NCBI GenBank assembly: GCA_002333145.1
Contig: DDBN01000075.1
Location: forward strand, 1 to 20,293
Direction of reading: 5' to 3'
DNA length: 20,293 nucleotides
DNA from: Moraxellaceae bacterium UBA2031
Lineage (GTDB): Bacteria > Pseudomonadota > Gammaproteobacteria > Pseudomonadales > Moraxellaceae
Every line of letters begins with the position of its first letter. The stretch's first letter is position 1. Below the pieces are notes generated by a model. That model did not search any database, had not been told where the DNA came from, and saw only the letters and a program-made list of their open reading frames with translations. Of the stretch, positions 8,909 through 16,387 are shown in pieces. Both the position numbers and the translations under genes were made by a program.

Positions 8909-9409
8909 GTGTCATTTGCTTTTTACAGTGCAGCACTGGTGGCCATTCTGGCCACGCTGGGTGTAGTTACCGGAAAAAATCCGGTACATGCCCTGCTCAA
9001 CTTGATCGTGTCACTGTTGGCAGTGGCGATGATTTTTTTCGCGATTGGCGCGCCGTTTGCCGCCGTACTGGAAATCATTGTTTATGCCGGCGCCATCATG
9101 GTGCTCTTCGTGTTTGTGGTGATGATGCTGAATTTGGGGCGCCCCACCGAGCAACAAGAGCGCAACTGGTTAACACCATCGGTGTGGATCGTGCCGGGAA
9201 TTCTGTCATTCGTTCTGCTAGCCCAGTTAAGCAGCGCGCTACTGAGCAATCAGTCCGGCGCCCTTGCAGGAACAAGCTCTATTGGCCCCAAAGAAGTAGG
9301 CATTGCGCTTTATGGCCCCTATCTTTTAGCCGTGGAGCTGGCCTCCATGTTGCTGCTCGCAGCGCTGGTAGCGGCCTACCATATAGGTAAGCGTGACGAG
9401 CAAGAATAA
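8909..9409 (+). CDS. nuoJ: NADH-quinone oxidoreductase subunit J
   Basis: 166-residue hydrophobic subunit of the complex I membrane arm, about five transmembrane helices. The third helix has the conserved EIIVYAGAIMVLFVFVVMML stretch (about 55-74), with E55 and Y59 in the same positions as in E. coli NuoJ; this helix is known to rearrange (pi-bulge) during turnover. The start codon is GTG, chosen because of the excellent ribosome binding site six bases upstream and because it gives the usual N-terminus. Somewhat shorter than the E. coli protein at the C-terminus. It is followed by an 87-base gap before nuoK, the longest in the nuo operon, holding two inverted repeats. Confidence 0.95.
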   Translation: MSFAFYSAALVAILATLGVVTGKNPVHALLNLIVSLLAVAMIFFAIGAPFAAVLEIIVYAGAIMVLFVFVVMMLNLGRPTEQQERNWLTPSVWIVPGILSFVLLAQLSSALLSNQSGALAGTSSIGPKEVGIALYGPYLLAVELASMLLLAALVAAYHIGKRDEQE

Positions 9410-9425
9410 GCCGGCAGTAACCGGC
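9410..9425 (+). promoter_or_regulatory. Small GC-rich inverted repeat directly after nuoJ
   Basis: GCCGG (9410-9414) and CCGGC (9421-9425) can pair around a six-base loop, starting at the base after the nuoJ stop. Read another way, CCGGCA occurs twice in direct repeat (9411-9416 and 9421-9426). Short enough to arise by chance; listed because it is next to a stronger hairpin. Confidence 0.3.
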
Positions 9426-9438
9426 AATGTGATTTCGC

Positions 9439-9463
9439 GTTTTCTTTCGCGGTGAAAGAAAAC
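9439..9463 (+). promoter_or_regulatory. Perfect 10-bp hairpin in the nuoJ-nuoK gap
   Basis: GTTTTCTTTC (9439-9448) is the exact reverse complement of GAAAGAAAAC (9454-9463), separated by GCGGT. It lies in the 87-base gap between nuoJ and nuoK, which also holds a smaller AAAAC/GTTTT inverted repeat (9464-9468 and 9477-9481). No T-run follows on either strand, so it is not a normal intrinsic terminator. A role in transcript processing or differential stability of nuoK-N, or membership of a dispersed genomic repeat family, is possible but not shown. Confidence 0.55.
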
Positions 9464-9496
9464 AAAACCAAATTCTGTTTTTCGAGAGATAAAGCG

Positions 9497-9805
9497 ATGA
9501 CGGGAATCCCGATGGAACACGGCCTACTACTGGCCGGTGTTCTTTTCACGCTGGGACTCATCGGCGTACTGGTACGACGTAACTTGCTGTTCGTACTGAT
9601 GAGCCTAGAAGTAATGATGAATGCCACAGCACTGGCATTTGTAGTGGCCGGCAGCCGTTGGCTGCAGCCTGATGGGCAGATCATGTTTATCCTTATTCTC
9701 ACGCTAGCAGCAGCAGAGGCCAGTGTGGGCTTAGCGATCGTCCTGCAACTTTATCGCCGCTTCCATAATCTGGATCTTGATGCGGCAAGCGAGATGCGCG
9801 GATGA
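9497..9805 (+). CDS. nuoK: NADH-quinone oxidoreductase subunit K
   Basis: 102-residue membrane subunit of complex I with three transmembrane helices, part of the proton path between NuoJ and NuoN. The two conserved buried glutamates are visible as E38 (LMSLEVMMNA) and E74 (TLAAAEASVGLA), two positions later than E36 and E72 of E. coli NuoK. The C-terminus (LDLDAASEMRG) is typical. I chose the ATG at 9497, preceded by GAGAG at 9484-9488, because it gives the family length; the frame is open further upstream to a GTG at 9452, but that would begin inside the intergenic hairpin and add a basic, non-conserved leader. The stop overlaps the nuoL start as ATGA. Confidence 0.96.
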   Translation: MTGIPMEHGLLLAGVLFTLGLIGVLVRRNLLFVLMSLEVMMNATALAFVVAGSRWLQPDGQIMFILILTLAAAEASVGLAIVLQLYRRFHNLDLDAASEMRG

Positions 9806-11652
9806 ACTATCTCTATCTCACCATTCTTTTTCCGCTGCTGGGTTACGTAATCCTAGCGTTCACGCGCAGCCGCTTATCAGAAAATGTTTCTGCCACCATT
9901 GGTGTCGGCTCTATTGGCCTGTCGACCCTGACCTCCCTGATCGCCGGCATGCAGTTTCTTGCTCAGCCAAAGCCCATTGCGCCTTACACACAGCATCTGT
10001 GGACTTGGCTCAATGTTGACGGTTTCGCCCCGGCTTTCAGCCTGCATCTTGATGGCCTATCGCTGACACTGCTTGGCGTGGTGACCGGGGTTGGTTTTTT
10101 CATTCACTTGTTTGCTTCTTGGTACATGCGCGGTGAAGAGGGCTATCAGCGCTTCTTCTCGTACATGAACCTGTTTGTCGCCGCTATGCTCTGCTTAGTG
10201 CTCGGCGACAACTTGATGATGCTCTATCTTGGCTGGGAAGGCGTAGGCCTGTGCTCGTTCTTGCTTATCGGCTTTTACTACAAAAACCCGGCCAATGGTC
10301 TCGCTGCCCGTAAAGCATTTGTGGTGACCCGTGTTGGTGACGTGTTTTTAGCCATCGGCATGTTCATTCTGTACCGTGAACTTGGCACGCTGCATATTCA
10401 GGACATTCTGATCCGTGCACCTGAAGTGTGGGCACAAGGCTCTTATTGGGTAACAGCAGCCACCCTGCTGCTACTCGGCGGTGCTGTCGGCAAGTCCGCC
10501 CAGTTGCCCCTGCAGACTTGGTTAGCTGATGCCATGGCTGGCCCTACGCCGGTATCTGCGCTCATCCACGCTGCCACCATGGTGACTGCCGGTGTTTACC
10601 TGATTGCCCGTACTCATCCGCTGTTTTTGTTGGCACCTGATGTACTGTATTCGGTCGGGATGGTCGGTGCCGTCACTCTGGTGCTGGCGGGTTTTTCTGC
10701 ATTGGTACAGACAGATATCAAGCGCATTCTGGCTTACTCAACCATGAGCCAGATCGGCTACATGTTCCTTGCACTGGGAGTCGGTGCTTGGCAGGCGTCA
10801 GTGTTTCATTTGATGACACATGCCTTCTTTAAGGCACTGCTGTTTCTCTCGGCCGGCTCCATCATTGTGGCCTTACACCACGAACAGAACATTTTCAAAA
10901 TGGGTGGCTTGCGCAAACAAATGCCTCTCATTTACGCCTGCTTTTTGATTGGTGGTGCAGCACTGGCCGCTGTTCCATTTATTGATGCCGGCTTTTACTC
11001 CAAGGACCGTATCCTCTGGGAAGCCTATGCCACTGGCCACACTGAGTTTTTCCTTGCTGGCCTGCTCGGTGCCTTCCTTACTTCGCTGTACACCTTCCGT
11101 CTGATCTTCGTGGTCTTTCACGGCAAGACCAAAACAGATGCACACGCGGGTAAAGGCATTTCCCATCACTTGCCGCTGTTGGTGCTGCTAGTGCTCTCGA
11201 CATTTATAGGCGCATGGATTATTCCACCGCTGGATGGCGTACTGCCCGTCACGGCTATTCCAGAATCAATGGAAAGTCACCATCACATGATCGAGATGGT
11301 GGCAGCTGCTGTCGCGCTCTCCGGGATTGCTCTGGCCGCTCTGCTCTTCCTCGGTGAGCGCCGCTTCGTAACGGCACTGGTTAACTCCGCACTCGGCCGT
11401 GCGATCAGTGCGCTATGGCGAAGTGGATGGGGCTTTGACTGGCTCTACGATCTCATTTTTGTACGTCCCTTCATGTTCTTGGTACGCATCAACCATCGCG
11501 ATATTTCTGATCGCGGCGTTGGCTTGATCACGGCCACGCTGATGAAGGCAAATACCCTTACGAGCCAGACACAGACAGGCCGTCTGGGCTGGTATGCCAT
11601 TTCCATGGCTGGCGGTGCCGTTCTGGTACTCGCCGCCCTTGTATTGATCTGA
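9802..11652 (+). CDS. nuoL: NADH-quinone oxidoreductase subunit L (proton pump)
   Basis: 616-residue antiporter-like subunit at the far end of the complex I membrane arm, pumping one proton channel and carrying the long lateral helix that runs along the arm. Key residues are visible: E146 in YLGWEGVGLCSFLL, K231 in GGAVGKSAQLPLQTWLADAM and H256 in PVSALIHAATMVTAGVYL, about two positions later than in E. coli NuoL. The LVQTDIKRILAYSTMSQIGY motif follows. The C-terminal third contains FDWLYDLIFVRPF, corresponding to the region of the lateral helix. The ATG overlaps the nuoK stop; the ribosome binding site is weak (GAGA at 9791-9794), suggesting translational coupling. Full length and intact. 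Confidence 0.98.
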   Translation: MNYLYLTILFPLLGYVILAFTRSRLSENVSATIGVGSIGLSTLTSLIAGMQFLAQPKPIAPYTQHLWTWLNVDGFAPAFSLHLDGLSLTLLGVVTGVGFFIHLFASWYMRGEEGYQRFFSYMNLFVAAMLCLVLGDNLMMLYLGWEGVGLCSFLLIGFYYKNPANGLAARKAFVVTRVGDVFLAIGMFILYRELGTLHIQDILIRAPEVWAQGSYWVTAATLLLLGGAVGKSAQLPLQTWLADAMAGPTPVSALIHAATMVTAGVYLIARTHPLFLLAPDVLYSVGMVGAVTLVLAGFSALVQTDIKRILAYSTMSQIGYMFLALGVGAWQASVFHLMTHAFFKALLFLSAGSIIVALHHEQNIFKMGGLRKQMPLIYACFLIGGAALAAVPFIDAGFYSKDRILWEAYATGHTEFFLAGLLGAFLTSLYTFRLIFVVFHGKTKTDAHAGKGISHHLPLLVLLVLSTFIGAWIIPPLDGVLPVTAIPESMESHHHMIEMVAAAVALSGIALAALLFLGERRFVTALVNSALGRAISALWRSGWGFDWLYDLIFVRPFMFLVRINHRDISDRGVGLITATLMKANTLTSQTQTGRLGWYAISMAGGAVLVLAALVLI

Positions 11653-11662
11653 AGGTAACGAC

Positions 11663-13228
11663 ATGTCGTCAGAAGCGTTGCTACCACTCCTAATTCTTAT
11701 TCCGTTTATCGGTGGCCTGTTGGCATGGCTGTCCGAAAAACAGAGCACCGCGTTACCACGCTGGATTGCTCTGTTCACCATGACGGTAGTTTTTGGCTTG
11801 TCGTTGTACCTGTGGCTCGGTCATGACTTCACGCTGGATAAATTAACCGCTACCGGTGCGCCTACATGGACGCTGGAATTTAACCGTATCTGGATTGAAC
11901 GTCTGGGCATCAATTTTCATCTAGCACTGGATGGCCTTTCTGTTCTGATGTTGCTGCTCACCGGTGGTCTGGGTTTAGGTGCAGTGATTTGCTCATGGCG
12001 CGAAATCGATCGTCATGTCGGCTTTTTCTACCTTAACCTGCTGTGGAATCTAGGCGGTGTCATCGGTGTATTCCTGGCCGTCGACCTGTTCCTGTTCTTC
12101 TTCTTCTGGGAACTGATGCTGGTGCCGATGTACTTCCTTATCGCGCTCTGGGGTCACAATGCGCCAGATGGTAAAGGCCGTATTTACGCCGCCAACAAGT
12201 TCTTTATCTTCACGCAGGCATCTGGCTTGCTGCTGTTGCTGGCCATTCTCGGCTTGGTATTCGTGAACTACGATGCCACCGGCATACTCACGTTCAGCTA
12301 CGCCGCCTTGTTGGAGACCCCAATGGCGCCGGCGGTTGAAATGACATTGATGCTGGGCTTCTTCCTCGCTTTTGCCGTCAAGTTGCCTGTATTTCCTGTG
12401 CACTCCTGGCTGCCTGATGCACATGCTCAAGCACCCACTGCAGGCTCTGTTGATCTTGCCGGCGTACTGCTGAAAACGGCCGGTTACGGCTTACTGCGCT
12501 TTGGCGTACCGCTGTTTCCCAATGCGGCTGTCGAGTTTGCACCGATTGCCATGTGGCTAGGCGTGATCGGTATTTTCTACGGTGCCGTACTGGCCTGCGC
12601 CCAGACGGATATCAAGCGCCTCATCGCCTATACCTCTGTCTCACACATGGGTTTTGTGTTGATCGGCATTTATGCCGGTAATACGCTGGCGCTGCAGGGT
12701 GTCGTGATCCAAATGATGGCCCACGGCTTGTCAGCTGGTGCGCTCTTCATTCTCAGCGGTGAAATCTACGAACGCATGCACACCCGTGATCTGCGCGAGA
12801 TGGGTGGTCTCTGGACTCGCCTGCGCTACCTGCCACCGATTGCCCTATTTTTCAGTGCTGCTTCACTGGGCATGCCCGGTCTTGGCAACTTCGTTGGTGA
12901 ATTCCTGATTCTGATGGGCACGTATCCTATTGATCCACTGGTATCCATCGTAGCGACTGGTGGGCTGATTCTGGCTGCCGTGTATTCGCTGATGATGATT
13001 CAGAAAGCGTTCTACGGTAAAGGCAAGAGCGATACTCCACTGGAAGACCTGAACGGCCGCGAGCTTTCACTGATGTTATCGCTGCTGGTCTTGCTGGTGA
13101 TGCTGGGGGTTTATCCGCAGCCCATTCTGGACACATCGGCCTCATCCATGAATGTGATCGAACAGATATTCAATCCGCCCGCGGTTGCGCTGCCCGCCGT
13201 CACGCCCACTGTAACGACTGGTTTGTAA
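11663..13228 (+). CDS. nuoM: NADH-quinone oxidoreductase subunit M (proton pump)
   Basis: 521-residue antiporter-like membrane subunit of complex I, homologous to NuoL and NuoN. The proton-path residues are visible: E150 in FFFFWELMLVPMYF, K240 in LAFAVKLPVFPVHSWLPDAH and K271 in GVLLKTAGYGLLRF. The QTDIKRLIAYTSVSHMGFVL motif near the second half-repeat is also present. The start at 11663 is preceded by AAGGT at 11652-11656, overlapping the nuoL stop. About 12 residues longer than E. coli NuoM, with a small extra proline/valine-rich C-terminal tail (PPAVALPAVTPTV). No frameshift seen. Confidence 0.97.
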   Translation: MSSEALLPLLILIPFIGGLLAWLSEKQSTALPRWIALFTMTVVFGLSLYLWLGHDFTLDKLTATGAPTWTLEFNRIWIERLGINFHLALDGLSVLMLLLTGGLGLGAVICSWREIDRHVGFFYLNLLWNLGGVIGVFLAVDLFLFFFFWELMLVPMYFLIALWGHNAPDGKGRIYAANKFFIFTQASGLLLLLAILGLVFVNYDATGILTFSYAALLETPMAPAVEMTLMLGFFLAFAVKLPVFPVHSWLPDAHAQAPTAGSVDLAGVLLKTAGYGLLRFGVPLFPNAAVEFAPIAMWLGVIGIFYGAVLACAQTDIKRLIAYTSVSHMGFVLIGIYAGNTLALQGVVIQMMAHGLSAGALFILSGEIYERMHTRDLREMGGLWTRLRYLPPIALFFSAASLGMPGLGNFVGEFLILMGTYPIDPLVSIVATGGLILAAVYSLMMIQKAFYGKGKSDTPLEDLNGRELSLMLSLLVLLVMLGVYPQPILDTSASSMNVIEQIFNPPAVALPAVTPTVTTGL

Positions 13229-13241
13229 GGGAATCTGCACA

Positions 13242-14690
13242 ATGATATTTACAAGTTCCCAAATGCTCGCGCTGTCTCCCCTGCTGGTTGCCAGTGCATC
13301 CGTGGTGATGGTGATGCTGAGTGTGGCTTGGCGTCGCCATCACACTCAAACCGCTACGCTGACTGCCTTTGGCCTTAATGCAGCGCTGATCGCCACCGTG
13401 CTGGTTGCCACCGTAGTGCCGCAGGCAGTAACCCCCTTGTTAATGGTTGATGGCTTCAGCCTGTTCTATACCGGCCTCATACTGATGGGCGCATTGGCGG
13501 CCAGCACACTGGCCCATGCCTATCTGGCCAGCCACAAAGGCAATCTTGACGAGTATTACCTGCTCCTAGGTATCTCTGTGGTCGGCGGTATTGTGCTCGT
13601 CTCCAGCCGTCACTTTGCCGGGCTGTTTATTGGTCTGGAACTGCTTTCTGTGCCGGTCTACGCCATGGTGGCCTATACCTATCGCCAAGAACGTTCTCTC
13701 GAAGCCGGCATCAAGTACATGGTGCTCTCGGCAGTTGCCTCTGCTTTCCTGCTGTTTGGCATGGCCTTGCTCTACGCGGCTTCTGGCACGCTTAGCTTTG
13801 CCGGACTAGCGCCGCTGTTTGAGCTATCGCTACTGTCACAGCCGCTGGTTGTTATCGGCTTTGGCATGATGCTCGTTGGGCTGGCCTTCAAACTGTCCAT
13901 TGCTCCGTTTCATCTCTGGACGCCAGACGTTTATGAGGGCGCTCCGGCACCAGTGGCCATGTATTTGGCGACCTCCAGCAAAATTGCCGTCTTGGCCGTG
14001 CTGCTGCGCTTCCTGCAAGACAGCCATGCCATGCAGCAGCACAGCATCGTTATGACGCTCTCCATTCTGGCAGGCGCCTCTATTCTGTTTGGTAATGTGC
14101 TGGCATTGCGTCAGACCAATATCAAACGTTTGCTCGGCTACTCCTCGATTGCCCACTTTGGTTATCTGCTGGTCGCCATTGTTGCCAACAACGGCATGAC
14201 CAATGAAGCCGTTGCGTTTTATCTGGCTGCTTATCTGGTGACCACCATCAGCGCTTTCGGTGTAGTCAGCCTAAAATCATCGCCCTACAAAGAAGCCGAT
14301 GCGGATCAGCTGCATTCTTTTCGGGGCATGTTCTGGCGCCGTCCGTATCTAACAGCGGTCATGACAGTGAGCATGTTATCGCTGGCCGGTATTCCGCTGA
14401 CAGCGGGCTTTATCGGTAAGTTCTTCGTTGTTGCTGCCGGTGTGCGTGCCGAACTTTGGTGGTTGCTGGGCATCCTTGTGGTGGGCAGTGCCATGGGCCT
14501 GTACTACTACTTACGCGTCATGGTGACCCTGTTCCTGATCGAGCCCGGTATGCGCCGCCAAGAACCGCCGCAAGGGTGGGAAAACAAAGCGGGAGGTGTC
14601 GTGGTGCTGGGTGCGATGGCACTGATGCTGATACTGGGCGTCTACCCACAGCCACTGTTGGATTTAATTCAGCAGGCCGTCATGCCATGA
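13242..14690 (+). CDS. nuoN: NADH-quinone oxidoreductase subunit N (proton pump)
   Basis: 482-residue antiporter-like membrane subunit of complex I, last of the nuo genes. E133 (FIGLELLSVPVYAM) and K217 (LVGLAFKLSIAPFHLWTPDV) sit at the same positions as in E. coli NuoN. The RQTNIKRLLGYSSIAHFGYL motif and a YPQPLLD stretch at the C-terminus are also typical. AAGGGA at 13227-13232, overlapping the nuoM stop, precedes the ATG at 13242. The stop is 10 bases before the start of a MATE transporter gene with no terminator in between; the first terminator-like hairpin lies inside that next gene. Confidence 0.97.
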   Translation: MIFTSSQMLALSPLLVASASVVMVMLSVAWRRHHTQTATLTAFGLNAALIATVLVATVVPQAVTPLLMVDGFSLFYTGLILMGALAASTLAHAYLASHKGNLDEYYLLLGISVVGGIVLVSSRHFAGLFIGLELLSVPVYAMVAYTYRQERSLEAGIKYMVLSAVASAFLLFGMALLYAASGTLSFAGLAPLFELSLLSQPLVVIGFGMMLVGLAFKLSIAPFHLWTPDVYEGAPAPVAMYLATSSKIAVLAVLLRFLQDSHAMQQHSIVMTLSILAGASILFGNVLALRQTNIKRLLGYSSIAHFGYLLVAIVANNGMTNEAVAFYLAAYLVTTISAFGVVSLKSSPYKEADADQLHSFRGMFWRRPYLTAVMTVSMLSLAGIPLTAGFIGKFFVVAAGVRAELWWLLGILVVGSAMGLYYYLRVMVTLFLIEPGMRRQEPPQGWENKAGGVVVLGAMALMLILGVYPQPLLDLIQQAVMP

Positions 14691-14700
14691 TGGCGTAATC

Positions 14701-16068
14701 ATGACGAACTCTCCTGCACTTCAAGAAGGCCGGGCATTGCTCGGCCTTCTTGCTCCTATTCTTCTCAGTCAGTTGTCTCAGGCCGCTTTCGGCTTTGTCG
14801 ACACTGTCATGGCGGGGCAAGTTTCCCCACTCGATCTGGCGGCCGTGTCATTGGGCGCAAGTATCTGGCTACCAGTTGTTCTGCTGGTCAGTGGCATTCT
14901 CATGGCGACCACGCCATTGGTGTCTGCTGCACTGGGCGCTAATCGTGCCGATAGCATTCCCGACACCGTGCACCAGGCGCTGTGGCTGTCTTTGCTATTA
15001 AGTGTGATTGGCATCGTCGCGCTGATGAATGTGTCGCCGATTTTTGACTGGCTGGAAACTCCTGCGCATCTGCAATCGCTGACCTACGGCTACCTGAATG
15101 CCATTGCCATTGGCCTTCCGGCTGCGGCCATTTTTGCTGTGTTGCGTAATTACTGCGAAAGCATGGGTCACCCCATGCCGGTAACAATCATCAGTGTGCT
15201 TGGCTTGCTGATCAATATTCCGGTCAACTATGTTTTCATTCATGGCAAGCTGGGCATACCTGCAATGGGCGGCGTCGGCTGTGGCTGGGCATCGGCACTG
15301 GTGATGTGGCTAATGACACTGATGTTGATTGGCTATGTTCTGATGGCACCCGTGCTGGCAAAGGTTCGTTTGATGCACCAGCGCAGCCGGCCCGAATGGG
15401 CGCGTATGCGTGAGTTTCTCAAACTAGGTATGCCAATCGGTATTGCCATTTTTTTTGAGGTCAGCGTTTTTTGCGTCGTCGCCATCTTAATCAGCCCACT
15501 CGGTGAACTGCAGGTGGCCGGGCACCAGATTGCACTCTCGGTGACATCGATACTGTTTATGTTCCCACTTAGTCTGGCCTTCTGCATGACAATCCGAGTC
15601 GGTCATGCGTATGGTGCAAAAGACCTTAATGCCATTCTGCTCACCCGCAAAGTTGGACTGAGCCTGACCACTGGCTTTGCCTTTCTCTCCGCCGGCTTCA
15701 TTGTGCTGGCAAGGCACCAACTCACCGCACTCTATACAAACGATCTTGCAGTGCAGGCATTGGCTGCCAACTTGCTGCTGTTTGCCGCGGCTTATCAAGT
15801 GGTGGATGCGCTTCAGGTAGGCGCTGCAGGCAGCTTACGAGGCTTGCAGGACACGCGTGGTCCGATGGTACTGACGATGGTGGCCTACTGGGTGGTCGCA
15901 ATGCCGCTAGGCTATGTGATGGGGCTGACGTTAGTGATGGGCACTCGCTACGGGCCTCACGGCTTTTGGACCGGATTGGTCGTCGGTCTAGCGGTAGCGT
16001 CGGTATTGCTGAACTGGCGACTCGGGCGACAGATCGCAGGATTGCAAGAAAAAGGCTTTCCGCACTAA
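14701..16068 (+). CDS. MATE family (NorM-type) multidrug/cation antiporter
   Basis: 455-residue inner-membrane protein with about 12 transmembrane helices, the usual NorM size. NorM-type proteins export cationic drugs and dyes in exchange for Na+ or H+; the substrate here is unknown. D34 (GFVDTVMAG), E253 (FFEVSVF) and D369 (VVDALQVGAAGSLRG) match, with an offset of two, the transport-essential D36, E255 and D371 of Vibrio cholerae NorM. PVNYVFIHGKLGIPAMGGVG in the middle is also typical. The ATG at 14701 has no good ribosome binding site and lies 10 bases after nuoN, suggesting read-through and coupling from the nuo operon. A strong hairpin covers codons 8-18. The norM symbol is likely but not certain, so I leave it blank. 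Confidence 0.93.
   Translation: MTNSPALQEGRALLGLLAPILLSQLSQAAFGFVDTVMAGQVSPLDLAAVSLGASIWLPVVLLVSGILMATTPLVSAALGANRADSIPDTVHQALWLSLLLSVIGIVALMNVSPIFDWLETPAHLQSLTYGYLNAIAIGLPAAAIFAVLRNYCESMGHPMPVTIISVLGLLINIPVNYVFIHGKLGIPAMGGVGCGWASALVMWLMTLMLIGYVLMAPVLAKVRLMHQRSRPEWARMREFLKLGMPIGIAIFFEVSVFCVVAILISPLGELQVAGHQIALSVTSILFMFPLSLAFCMTIRVGHAYGAKDLNAILLTRKVGLSLTTGFAFLSAGFIVLARHQLTALYTNDLAVQALAANLLLFAAAYQVVDALQVGAAGSLRGLQDTRGPMVLTMVAYWVVAMPLGYVMGLTLVMGTRYGPHGFWTGLVVGLAVASVLLNWRLGRQIAGLQEKGFPH
14722..14752 (+). terminator. Terminator-like hairpin overlapping the start of the MATE gene
   Basis: CAAGAAGGCCG (14722-14732) is the exact reverse complement of CGGCCTTCTTG (14742-14752). The loop can close further with a G-T pair and GC/GC around ATT, about 14 pairs in total. 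The GC-rich core followed by TTCTTGCTCCT resembles an intrinsic terminator with an imperfect T-tract, 32-62 bases after the nuoN stop. It falls within codons 8-18 of the MATE gene, so it could end or attenuate nuo transcripts at the expense of the transporter. Function is inferred; the pairing is seen. Confidence 0.5.
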
Positions 16069-16099
16069 GCAGACGGCTTCATTCTGACCTGCCCCAGTA

Positions 16100-16342
16100 T
16101 CAGCCACCTTTGCGAATGCGGTAACGGTATTCACTGCCTTCAGTAATCACTTCCTGCGACACCAATTCATGCCCCAAGAAGCGACAGAACTTGGGAATGT
16201 CGCGGGTTGTCGACGGGTCAGTGGCCAGCACATCCAGCAGTTCACCACTCTGCATATCGCGCACCTTGTTGTGCAGCATCATGACAGGCTCCGGGCAAAA
16301 CAGGCCTCGGGCATCAAGATGGTAGTGGGCGGACTCGGTCAT
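16100..16342 (-). CDS. tusA: Sulfurtransferase TusA (sulfur carrier)
   Basis: 80-residue TusA/SirA-family protein. In E. coli TusA takes persulfide sulfur from IscS and passes it to TusBCD for 2-thiouridine formation in tRNA wobble positions; it acts in the cytoplasm. The catalytic cysteine is C16 in LDARGLFCPEPVMML, near the N-terminus as expected. DPSTTRDIPKFCRFLGHELV and the final RIRKGG are very close to E. coli TusA, which separates it from generic TusA-like proteins. The residue before the cysteine is Phe instead of the Arg found in E. coli. The gene faces the MATE gene across 31 bases with no visible terminator and lies 20 bases after the MFS gene. The ATG at 16342 has no obvious ribosome binding site. 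Confidence 0.93.
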   Translation of the reverse strand: MTESAHYHLDARGLFCPEPVMMLHNKVRDMQSGELLDVLATDPSTTRDIPKFCRFLGHELVSQEVITEGSEYRYRIRKGG

Positions 16343-16361
16343 GGCAGTAAAACAGGTGGCA

Positions 16362-16387
16362 TTCAGGGGGTGCTATTGTCCCCTGAA
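16362..16387 (-). promoter_or_regulatory. Hairpin straddling the stop codon of the MFS gene
   Basis: TTCAGGGG (16362-16369) pairs with CCCCTGAA (16380-16387), eight pairs around a ten-base loop. In the minus-strand transcript it spans the last codons and stop of the MFS gene, about 20 bases before tusA. There is no T-run after it, so read-through to tusA is expected; it may only be a weak processing or pausing site. Confidence 0.35.

Noticed and set aside
9452..9496. Longer nuoK start at a GTG within the intergenic hairpin
   Set aside because: Adds a basic 15-residue leader foreign to NuoK; the ATG at 9497 gives the normal length and has GAGAG upstream.
16362..16387. Hairpin after the MFS gene as an intrinsic terminator
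   Set aside because: No T-run follows the stem in the minus-strand transcript, so it is kept only as a weak structural feature.
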